64,000 nucleotides of DNA from Roseitranquillus sediminis (GTDB taxonomy: Bacteria > Pseudomonadota > Alphaproteobacteria > Rhodobacterales > Rhodobacteraceae), in contig NZ_JAFFOB010000015.1 of NCBI RefSeq assembly GCF_016918935.1, positions 434,001 through 498,000 on the forward strand. Direction: 5' to 3'. Positions 55,035 through 64,000 of the stretch are shown here, one piece after another (within the stretch, counting starts at the first letter, position 1; each line of letters begins with the position of its first letter). The notes beneath the pieces were generated by a model. It had not been told where the DNA came from. It made no database searches and saw only the letters and a list, made by a program, of their open reading frames with translations. A program made the translations under genes and the position numbers.

Positions 55035-56360
55035 TCACCCGTGCGGGCGCGAGGCGAGGAGAAGGGCATCGGCCACGCGCTCGTAGCCGTCGGCGAGCAT
55101 GCTCGTTCCGACCCGGATGTGCCCGGCGCCGTGCAGGAAGCACTTTTCGCCCGGCAGCACCACGATTCCATGGGCGGCGAGCGTGACCAGTGCGAAGGGC
55201 TCCGACGGCACAGGTAGCCACAAGCAGAGCCCGTCGCCGCGGAATGCAGCCATGCCGCGCGTCTCCAGCGCGTCGAGAAGGGCGCTGCGACGCGCGGCAT
55301 AGATCGAACGCGCCTCGTCAAGCCGGGCCGCCGTTTCTGGATCACTCAGAAGCCACGCGGCCGCGTTCTGAAGGAGGCGGCTCGTCCACCCCGCGCTGAA
55401 CAGGCGGTAGGACTGCACCCGCTCGACCACGTCCTCCGGCGCGGACATGACCGCGAGGCGGAGGTCGGGTCCGTAGGACTTGGACAGCGACCGGATGTGG
55501 ATCACCCGCTCGGGAAAGCGCGCGCCGAGGCTTTGCGACGGGTGGGCCGAGACGTCGCCGAGGCCGTCGTCCTCCAGCACAAGGGTCGCCTGATCCTTCA
55601 GCGAGTCCCCCAGTTCCGCGATCCGCGCGGCATCCACGTGTCGTCCGGTGACCGAATGGGTCCGGGGTTGGTAGAGGAAGAGCACTGGCCGCTGCGCCAG
55701 TGCGCCATCCAGCGCCTCTGGCAGCGGACCTCGATCGTCGCACGCGACCGGCAGGATATGTGCGCCGGCGTCCTCGAGGATGTCGAGCAGCCGGATCGCC
55801 GTCGGTTCTTCGCAGGCCACGGCGTCGCCGGGTGTCACCAGCGCGTGCACCGCCGCATAAACCGCGTTGTAGCCGCCGTTCGTCGCCAGCAATGCGTTCG
55901 GCGGATAGGGCCAGGTCGGCTCCACCGCGTCGCGCAGGCTCGGCTCGATCCGCGAGCGGCGATAGCTGTTAAGGTCTGGTCCCGTCGCCGCGTGGCGCAA
56001 GGCCGCTTCCAGTGGCGGCAGCAGCGCGGGGTCCGGGACCGCGAGGCTGAGGTCCAGCGCACCGGGGCCATAAGCACCCATCCGCCCGGTCCGCGCCGGG
56101 GCGTTGCCGATCGCGGTCTCGGTGACCCATGTGCCGTTTCGCCCGCGACCTGTCAGGACCTTCTGCCGGCGGAGCGCCGTCCATGCGCCGGAAATCGTGG
56201 CGGGGCTGATGCCGGTGTGGAACGCCAGGTCGCGCAGGGCAGGAAGGCGACTGCCGACGGGGAGTTCGCCGCTCCGCACCAGACGCGCGGTTTCCACGGC
56301 AATGCCCTTCGCGTCCCTGCCGCGCAGACGTCGCGCCAGCCACTCTGCCTCGATCTTCAC
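55035..56360 (-). CDS. MocR-type regulator (GntR winged helix fused to aminotransferase fold)
   Basis: 441-residue transcription regulator: an N-terminal GntR-type winged helix (about 12-82, with LPALRDLAFHTGISPATISGAW) joined to a class I aminotransferase-like domain that binds PLP (lysine in IRSLSKSYGPDLRLA). Such proteins sense amino compounds or PLP to control adjacent genes. Begins on GTG at 56360 and is divergent from an uptake operon; the 94 bases between them hold a set of AACATTT repeats, probably its operator. Target operon inferred from divergence. Confidence 0.88.
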   Translation of the reverse strand: MKIEAEWLARRLRGRDAKGIAVETARLVRSGELPVGSRLPALRDLAFHTGISPATISGAWTALRRQKVLTGRGRNGTWVTETAIGNAPARTGRMGAYGPGALDLSLAVPDPALLPPLEAALRHAATGPDLNSYRRSRIEPSLRDAVEPTWPYPPNALLATNGGYNAVYAAVHALVTPGDAVACEEPTAIRLLDILEDAGAHILPVACDDRGPLPEALDGALAQRPVLFLYQPRTHSVTGRHVDAARIAELGDSLKDQATLVLEDDGLGDVSAHPSQSLGARFPERVIHIRSLSKSYGPDLRLAVMSAPEDVVERVQSYRLFSAGWTSRLLQNAAAWLLSDPETAARLDEARSIYAARRSALLDALETRGMAAFRGDGLCLWLPVPSEPFALVTLAAHGIVVLPGEKCFLHGAGHIRVGTSMLADGYERVADALLLASRPHG

Positions 56361-56373
56361 CCGAGCCGTCCGT

Positions 56374-56421
56374 AAATGTTCAGTAGCATAAAAACATTTG
56401 TCCGTTACGTCATGAACATTT
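56374..56421. promoter_or_regulatory. Candidate MocR operator, repeated AAATGTT/AACATTT heptamers
   Basis: In an A+T-rich intergenic patch, AAATGTTC (56374-56381) is inverted relative to AAACATTT (56392-56399) and GAACATTT (56414-56421). The last two are direct repeats 22 bases apart. Direct repeats near the divergent promoter are typical of MocR binding sites. Confidence 0.5.
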
Positions 56422-56454
56422 AATGCAGGCGCCGGAACGTCAACCGGAGGCTAG

Positions 56455-57435
56455 ATGGCGCTGCTGCTTCGCATCGCGATGCGTGACTGGGACCACCTGA
56501 CGCCGCTGCTGCTGGGCGAGATCGCGGACCCGCGGATCGACCTGCGCATCGAACGCGTGCAGACGCTGCCGGGAGTGCCGTCGGAGACGGACGGGTTCGA
56601 TGTCGCCGAGGTGTCCCTCAGCCGCTTCGTCCAGCAGAGACTTGCCGGACATACGGCCGACAGCGGAATCGCGAACTTTCCCATGCGCGCCTTCCGTCAC
56701 CGCTGCATCATCACCCGCCGGGATCATCCGGCGCGGCGGCTGGAAGATCTGCGCGGTGCGCGCATCGGCGTGACCGGCTGGCAGGACTCAGGGAACACCT
56801 GGACACGCGACGCCCTCGTCGCCGCGGGCGTGCCGATCGACCAGGTGCGCTGGTTCGCCGGCCGCCTCACCGCGGAGCATCCCATCGTGGACCGGCTCGG
56901 GCCTTTCGCGCAGCCCGGCTGGATCGACCCGGTGCCGGGCGAGCGGCCAATGCTGGACCTGCTGCTCTCGGGGGAGCTCGATGCGGTCTTCACGCCGTTC
57001 ATGCCGGCGGGATTCTTCTCGCCGGACTCCGCCTTCCGCCCGGTGCTTGACGACATAGTCGGTGCGGAGGCCGAATACTATCGTGCCCGTGGCTTCGTCC
57101 CGGGCATCCACGCGCTGGCCATCCGCGCCGATCTGGCGAGCGATCATCCGTGGCTAGCAGAGTCGGTGAGCGACCTGATGGACCAGTCCAGCGCCGTCTG
57201 GAGTGCCAAGCGGCAGCGTTATGCCGAAACCACCCCGTGGCTCTTCGACGACCTGCTGCGCACGGGCCGCCTGCTGCGCCCCGGCTGGGACGCCAGCGGC
57301 CTGGCGGCCAACGCGACGATGATCCAGTCATTCATGGATGCGGCACACGCACAGGGGCTGATCGCGCGCCGCGCGCACCCTGGGGATGTATTTCCGGCCG
57401 ATCGGGCCGAAGAACGAGAGGAGCGTCGCGCATGA
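56455..57435 (+). CDS. NMT1/THI5-like or dihydroxyphthalate-decarboxylase-like protein
   Basis: 326 residues with a periplasmic-binding-protein-like fold: LRIAMRDWDHLTPLLLGEI start, DVAEVSLSRFVQQRL, the RHRCIITRRDHPARRLEDLRG hinge, IGVTGWQDSGNTWTRDAL and DAVFTPFMPAGFF. No export signal is visible, so it may be cytoplasmic and enzymatic, like 4,5-dihydroxyphthalate decarboxylase. First gene of the operon divergent from the MocR gene; its stop overlaps the nitrilase start by 4 bases. Substrate unknown. Confidence 0.75.
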   Translation: MALLLRIAMRDWDHLTPLLLGEIADPRIDLRIERVQTLPGVPSETDGFDVAEVSLSRFVQQRLAGHTADSGIANFPMRAFRHRCIITRRDHPARRLEDLRGARIGVTGWQDSGNTWTRDALVAAGVPIDQVRWFAGRLTAEHPIVDRLGPFAQPGWIDPVPGERPMLDLLLSGELDAVFTPFMPAGFFSPDSAFRPVLDDIVGAEAEYYRARGFVPGIHALAIRADLASDHPWLAESVSDLMDQSSAVWSAKRQRYAETTPWLFDDLLRTGRLLRPGWDASGLAANATMIQSFMDAAHAQGLIARRAHPGDVFPADRAEEREERRA

Positions 57436-58250
57436 GGGTTGCGCTGGGCCAATTCGCTGCCGCGAACAACTGGCAGGACAATCTCGAGATCGTCCTCGAT
57501 CTCGTCCGGAGGGCGAGTGCGGCAGGGTGCGACCTGCTGGTCCTGCCCGAGGGCATCCTGGCGCGCGACATCGCGGACCCCGAGATCGTGCGCAAGGCGG
57601 CGCAGCCACTCAATGGCCCCTTCATGTCCGCACTGCTCGAGGGCAGCGCGGCTCTGGATCTCGCCATCGCCTTCTGCCTGCATGTCCCGTCCGAGGGATC
57701 CGGCAGGGTCTTCAACACGCATGTCGTGCTGCGCAAGGGCCAGATCGTGGCGAGCTATCGCAAGCTGCACCTCTACGACGCCTTTGCCGCGCAGGAATCC
57801 GAGCATGTCGCTCCGGGTGACCTCGTCCCCGACCTGATCGAGATCGCTGGGCTCAAGGTGGGCCTGATGACCTGCTACGACGTGCGCTTTCCAGAACTCG
57901 CGCGCTATCACGCGATCCAGGGTGCCGACGTCCTGATATTGCCCGCGGCCTGGGTTCGCGGCCCTGGCAAGGAGCACCACTGGGAGACCCTCGTGACTGC
58001 CCGCGCGCTTGAGAACACCTGCTATGTAGTCGCGGTCGGCGAGTGCGGACCACGCAACATCGGCGCCAGCATGGTAGTGGACCCGCTCGGCGTCGTGACC
58101 CACAGGGCAGGCAGCCAACCGACGCTGATCCTGGCCGAACTGGATCCCGAGGGGATCGCCAGGGCGCGGGCGGACCTGCCCGTGCTCAAGAACCGCCGCT
58201 TCGGGCTCGCCATGCTCGAGGCCGCGCTGCATGACGCAAAGGGAGACTGA
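57432..58250 (+). CDS. Nitrilase-superfamily carbon-nitrogen hydrolase
   Basis: 272 residues with the full Glu-Lys-Cys triad: LPEGIL, YRKLHLYD and MTCYDVRFPE, plus RALENTCYVVAVGECG. Sequence around the triad resembles deaminated-glutathione amidase/omega-amidase-type enzymes that hydrolyse amide bonds. ATG at 57432 in an ATGA overlap; a longer frame upstream crosses the preceding gene. Followed one base later by the binding-protein gene of a polar amino acid ABC system, so it probably acts on the imported compound. Confidence 0.87.
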   Translation: MRVALGQFAAANNWQDNLEIVLDLVRRASAAGCDLLVLPEGILARDIADPEIVRKAAQPLNGPFMSALLEGSAALDLAIAFCLHVPSEGSGRVFNTHVVLRKGQIVASYRKLHLYDAFAAQESEHVAPGDLVPDLIEIAGLKVGLMTCYDVRFPELARYHAIQGADVLILPAAWVRGPGKEHHWETLVTARALENTCYVVAVGECGPRNIGASMVVDPLGVVTHRAGSQPTLILAELDPEGIARARADLPVLKNRRFGLAMLEAALHDAKGD

Positions 58251-58251
58251 A

Positions 58252-59139
58252 ATGACCATACGAGCTTCGATCCTGGGGGCCGCCGCCCTTGCCACTGCGG
58301 GACTTGCCGCGCCGGTCCTCGCGCAGGACGACGTGCCGCAGCAGACACTGAACGAGGAACTGCACGCCCAGCTCCCCGAGAACATCCGCGAGAAGGGCTA
58401 CATGACCGCGGTGAACTCCGGCTCGTTCCCGCCCTACGACTTCGTCGAGAGCTCGACCGTGGTGACCGGCGCGTCCGCCGACATCGCCCATGCGCTGAGC
58501 GAGATTCTGGGCGTCGAGATCCGTCACGCTTCGGTCGCGGGGCTGCCCGCGCTCCTCAGCGGCATCGGCTCGAACCGGTTCGAGTTCGCCATGGGCCCCG
58601 TGGGCGACTTCCAGTCGCGGCAGGAGGCCAACGACTTCGTCGACTGGGTGCAGGAATTCGTGGTCTTCGCGGTGCAGTCGGGCAATCCGCTCGGGATCGA
58701 GGGCCTGGACACCGCGTGCGGCGCCCGCGTCGCGGTGCAGGCCGGCGGCTCGGCCGAGCGCGTCATCACCGAACAGGCGCAGAAGTGCGTCGACGAGGGC
58801 AGGGAGCCGATCGAGGTCCAGTCCTACGCGGACCAGCCGACCTCGATCCTGGCCGTGCGGTCCGATCGGGCGGACGCGTTCTTTTCGTCGCAGGCGCCGC
58901 TGACTTACTTCGTGCAGCAGTCCGACGGTCAGCTCGAGCTGGCGGGCGTCGGCAAGAGCAACGGCTTTCAGGACCTCTACCAGGGTGCCGTGGTGTCGAA
59001 GGATTCGCCGCTCGGCCCCGTCCTGCTCGCCGGCCTGCAGGAGCTGCATGAAAACGGCACATACGAGGCAATCATGACCAAGTGGGGCCTTGAGAACAAC
59101 ATGCTGGCCGAGCCCGGCATCAACCTTTCGACCTGGTAG
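58252..59139 (+). CDS. Polar amino acid ABC transporter substrate-binding protein
   Basis: 295-residue exported binding protein (family 3): signal peptide to about residue 24 (ending APVLAQ), then YMTAVNSGSFPPYDFVESS, GASADIAHALSEILGV and the ligand-loop region EFAMGPVGDFQSRQEAND. ATG at 58252; an in-frame ATG 21 bases upstream overlaps the hydrolase stop and lacks a ribosome site. GGAGA lies 5 bases before the start. Ligand unknown, amino-acid-like. Confidence 0.88.
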   Translation: MTIRASILGAAALATAGLAAPVLAQDDVPQQTLNEELHAQLPENIREKGYMTAVNSGSFPPYDFVESSTVVTGASADIAHALSEILGVEIRHASVAGLPALLSGIGSNRFEFAMGPVGDFQSRQEANDFVDWVQEFVVFAVQSGNPLGIEGLDTACGARVAVQAGGSAERVITEQAQKCVDEGREPIEVQSYADQPTSILAVRSDRADAFFSSQAPLTYFVQQSDGQLELAGVGKSNGFQDLYQGAVVSKDSPLGPVLLAGLQELHENGTYEAIMTKWGLENNMLAEPGINLSTW

Positions 59140-59140
59140 A

Positions 59141-60076
59141 ATGGCTGCGTTCGCCAACACCCTCGGGTCGCCGTCCGTAGAGGGCGGCGACTCGGCCGCG
59201 GGCGAGCACGACGTCGCACGCGCCCACCGGCCGCTGCCGGTCTGGCGCATCGTGGCGTGGGTGGTGCTGGCCTATATCTGCATTCAGGCGATCCTGATCG
59301 TCGCCCGCAATCCCAACTTCGGCTGGGACGTGGTGGGCGAATACCTCTTCCACCCGAATATCCTGCAGGGATTGACGGTGACGCTCGGCCTCAGCGTCGT
59401 CGCGATGTTCCTGGGCGTGCTTTTCGGGCTCCTCGTCGCCGTCATGCGGATGTCGCCCGACCGGCTGCTCTCTGGCTTCGCCGCCGGGTTCCTCTGGTTC
59501 TTCCGGGGCGTGCCGCTGCTGGTCCAGCTGATCTTCTGGTACAACATGTCGACGCTCTTCCCCGAGTTCCAGATCGCAGTCCCCTTCGGCGGCCCGGTCC
59601 TGGCGGCGTGGGAGACGAACACCATCATCTCGCCGCTGACCGCCGCGATCTTCGGGCTTGCGCTGCACGAGGCGGCCTACATGGCCGAGATCATCCGCGG
59701 CGGGCTTCTGTCGGTCGACCGGGGGCAGGTCGAGGCGAGCCAGGCCTTCGGCATGTCGCGTGGCCGGGCGCTGCGCCGGATCATCCTGCCGCAGGCGATG
59801 CGGTCGATCGTGCCGCCGACGGGCAACCAATTCATCTCGATGGTCAAGGCGACGTCGCTGGTCAGCGTCATCGCCATGTCCGACCTGCTCTATTCGGTAC
59901 AGGCGATCTACAACCGCAACTTCGAGGTGATTTCGCTGCTGCTCGTCGCGGTGACGTGGTATCTCCTGATCGTTTCGCTCCTGAACGTGGGACAGGGGTT
60001 CATCGAGCGCCATTACGGCCGGAGCGAGCGCGGCCCGGTAGGCGGCAAGGCTGACGCGGAGGAGGCCGCGCAATGA
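59141..60076 (+). CDS. Polar amino acid ABC transporter permease
   Basis: 311-residue HisM/GlnP-type permease. Five to six membrane segments, an unusually long N-terminal extension (about 45 residues before the first helix, LPVWRIVAWVVLAYI), the FFRGVPLLVQLIFWYN block, and the EAA loop EASQAFGMSRGRALRRIILPQAMRS that contacts the ATPase. Begins 1 base after the binding-protein stop. Only one permease gene is present, so it may form a homodimer. Confidence 0.9.
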   Translation: MAAFANTLGSPSVEGGDSAAGEHDVARAHRPLPVWRIVAWVVLAYICIQAILIVARNPNFGWDVVGEYLFHPNILQGLTVTLGLSVVAMFLGVLFGLLVAVMRMSPDRLLSGFAAGFLWFFRGVPLLVQLIFWYNMSTLFPEFQIAVPFGGPVLAAWETNTIISPLTAAIFGLALHEAAYMAEIIRGGLLSVDRGQVEASQAFGMSRGRALRRIILPQAMRSIVPPTGNQFISMVKATSLVSVIAMSDLLYSVQAIYNRNFEVISLLLVAVTWYLLIVSLLNVGQGFIERHYGRSERGPVGGKADAEEAAQ

Positions 60077-60852
60077 TGATGCAGACCGTCCAGTCGCCCG
60101 TCGTACGGATCCTCGACGTCCACAAGTCCTTCGGGTCGAACGAGGTTCTGAAGGGCATCGACATCGAGGTAACGGCCGGCGAAGTGGTCACCATTCTCGG
60201 CCCCTCTGGCTCCGGCAAGTCCACGCTCCTTCGCTGCATCAACATGCTGGAGGAGATCGACAGCGGCGCGGTCTTCGTCGACGGCGAGCAGATGGGCTTT
60301 GACCTGCGCGACGGCCGGCTCCACCGCCTTCCGGACAGCGTCGTGCGGCGCCAGCGCCGCAAGATCGGGATGGTGTTCCAGCACTTCGCCCTCTATCCGC
60401 ACATGACCGCGCTCGAGAACGTGCTCGAGGCTCCGGTCGGCATTCACGGCCGCAACCGCAAGGAGGCGCGGGAGGAGGCGCTGGCACTGCTCGCGCGCAT
60501 CGGGCTCGCCGACAAGGCGAACTTCTATCCCCGGCAGCTCTCCGGCGGTCAGCAGCAGCGGGTGGCGATTGCACGGGCGCTGGCGATCCGGCCGCGGCTG
60601 ATCCTCTTCGACGAACCGACCTCCGCGCTCGACCCCGAACTGGTGGGCGAGGTCCTTGAAACGATGCGCGGCCTCGCGGACGAGGGGCTGACGATGATCG
60701 TCGTCACGCACGAGATCTCCTTCGCGCGCGAAGCGGCTGACCGGGTGATCTTCATGGACGGTGGCGTCGTCGTTGAGGAGGGGCCGCCGGACCGGGTCTT
60801 GAACGACCCGCGCAACCCCCGCACGCGGCAGTTCCTGAACCGCGTGATCTGA
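60073..60852 (+). CDS. Polar amino acid ABC transporter ATP-binding protein
   Basis: 259-residue ATPase: Walker A GPSGSGKSTLLRCINML, the GMVFQHFALYPHMTALENV Q-loop, signature LSGGQQQRVAIARALAI, Walker B LILFDEPTSALDPE and switch VTHEISFAREAADR. The start is one of three consecutive ATGs; the first overlaps the permease stop by 4 bases. Last gene of the operon; a hairpin terminator follows. Confidence 0.92.
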   Translation: MMMQTVQSPVVRILDVHKSFGSNEVLKGIDIEVTAGEVVTILGPSGSGKSTLLRCINMLEEIDSGAVFVDGEQMGFDLRDGRLHRLPDSVVRRQRRKIGMVFQHFALYPHMTALENVLEAPVGIHGRNRKEAREEALALLARIGLADKANFYPRQLSGGQQQRVAIARALAIRPRLILFDEPTSALDPELVGEVLETMRGLADEGLTMIVVTHEISFAREAADRVIFMDGGVVVEEGPPDRVLNDPRNPRTRQFLNRVI

Positions 60853-60874
60853 CGCGTGCCAAGGCCTTCAGGCC

Positions 60875-60899
60875 GCGCGCCCCTTCCGCAGGGGCGCGC
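60875..60899. terminator. Terminator between ABC operon and convergent copA
   Basis: GCGCGCCCC, 7-base loop, GGGGCGCGC: a 9-base perfect stem in the 53-base convergent gap. No T-run on either side. Confidence 0.55.
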
Positions 60900-60905
60900 T
60901 ACTTC

Positions 60906-63371
<2,466 letters not shown>

Positions 63372-63453
63372 TGCGTCCTCCACCTCACGTCGCGCACGCG
63401 ATCTATGTCGATTGCGCCTGTGGAAAAAGTGGCCCCTGCCTGCCGCGGTGCGC

Positions 63454-64000
63454 TCAGCCGAAGTCGATACGCTGCAAGGCGTCGCCATTTTGCCGCAGCC
63501 AGTCGCGCGAGGCGCGCCAGTCAGGGAACAGCCGCCCGGTCTCGAGCCAGAAGCTCGGCGAATGGTCGAGATGGACGAGATGCGCAACCTCGTGCGCCAC
63601 GACGTAATCCAGCACATGCGGCGGCGCCATCAGCAGGCGCCACGAGAACATCAGGTTGCCGTCCGACGAGCAGGAGCCCCAGCGCGACCGCGTGTCGCGA
63701 AACGAGATCCGCCCGAAGCGCCTGCGTGCCGCAGCGGCATGCCGCGTCACCAGTGGCTCCGCCCGCTCGCGCGCGAGGCGCTTGAGTAGCTGCGCCAGCG
63801 GCGGACCGGCCGGCTGCCCCTGCGGGACCAGTACGGCGCCCGCGTCCAGTCCCGCCCATCGGATCCGCGCGGCGACGATCGGCAGTTCGCGACCTTCGAT
63901 CGGTAGCGTGCGGCCGGGCGCGGGAATGCGGCGCGGCGGCGTGGAGGCCAGCACGCGTCGCAGCCACGGTTCGCGCGACATGGCGAAGCGAACTGCCTCG
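63454..64000 (-). CDS. YgjP-like M48-family metallopeptidase (5' end outside window)
   Basis: Zinc metalloprotease-like protein of the YgjP/DUF45 group. Visible part is 182 residues: [23 protein letters not shown]-type core, catalytic [19 protein letters not shown] (zinc HExxH) and a tail with [13 protein letters not shown]. An in-frame ATG at 63981 exists, but the frame stays open to the window edge, and [15 protein letters not shown] resembles the family's internal helix, so the real start probably lies further right. Transcribed toward copA (82-base gap). Activity unproven in the family. Confidence 0.85.
   Translation of the reverse strand, partial: EAVRFAMSREPWLRRVLASTPPRRIPAPGRTLPIEGRELPIVAARIRWAGLDAGAVLVPQGQPAGPPLAQLLKRLARERAEPLVTRHAAAARRRFGRISFRDTRSRWGSCSSDGNLMFSWRLLMAPPHVLDYVVAHEVAHLVHLDHSPSFWLETGRLFPDWRASRDWLRQNGDALQRIDFG

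Overview
The window is G+C-rich bacterial chromosome with almost no non-coding space. It looks like an alphaproteobacterium of the Rhodobacterales type. The evidence is gene order (aroA–cmk–rpsA–ihfB–lapA–trpF–trpB; serS divergent from yajC–secD–secF, then an Mth938-like gene and ccmABCDG; alr–mlaE–mlaF–radA–cvpA–purF) together with a Paracoccus-style sox cluster. No rRNA, tRNA, CRISPR array or intact mobile element was found.

Layout. 1-2.3 kb: the end of a branched-chain amino-acid-type ABC transporter (livM partial, livG, livF). 2.4-11.8 kb: thiosulfate oxidation. A leftward arm (soxR repressor, GlcG/HbpS-like secreted protein, soxS thioredoxin) diverges from soxV-W-X-Y-Z-A-B-C-D and a DUF302 gene. 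SoxR has the two cysteines (41 and 107) of persulfide-sensing SqrR/BigR repressors, and ATTC-N8-GAAT-like palindromes lie before soxV, before soxX and before soxC. 12-21 kb: storage-glucan metabolism: glgE, a TreS-maltokinase fusion and glgX, with an ExoD-like gene and a decayed CoA-transferase pseudogene between them. 21.3-28.2 kb: shikimate/tryptophan and translation genes. 28.3-29.7 kb: a secreted Asn/Gly-repeat protein and a membrane-tethered LuxR-type regulator. 29.7-34.2 kb: DUF2237, pth, an IsdG-like monooxygenase, infC (apparently with a non-canonical ATC start), an acidic anchored protein, ferredoxin-NADP reductase and an SDR protein.

34.2-42.7 kb: a long leftward run of housekeeping genes (serS, TspO-like, alr, mlaE, mlaF, a small membrane protein, radA, cvpA, purF). 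43-49.8 kb: the Sec accessory complex (yajC-secD-secF) and cytochrome c maturation (ccmA, B, C, D, G), interrupted after secF by the wreck of a serine recombinase. The Ccm genes are relevant to the sox operon because SoxX, SoxA and SoxD are c-type cytochromes. 49.8-52.5 kb: a two-gene DNA-repair/modification module, a DUF4130-UdgX fusion and its radical-SAM partner. This is the least understood system here. 52.6-54.9 kb: a class III CoA transferase with glutaryl-CoA dehydrogenase. 55-60.9 kb: a MocR regulator divergent from a five-gene operon (NMT1-like binding protein, nitrilase-family amidohydrolase, polar amino-acid ABC transporter). 60.9-64 kb: a copper-type P1B ATPase with two YHS modules and the start of a YgjP-like metallopeptidase gene.

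How they fit: the cell appears able to use reduced sulfur as an energy source with its own cytochrome assembly, to build alpha-glucan through trehalose/maltose-1-phosphate, and to import and degrade amino-acid-like and amide compounds. All functions are inferred from recognisable motifs and gene neighbourhoods; no database search was run.
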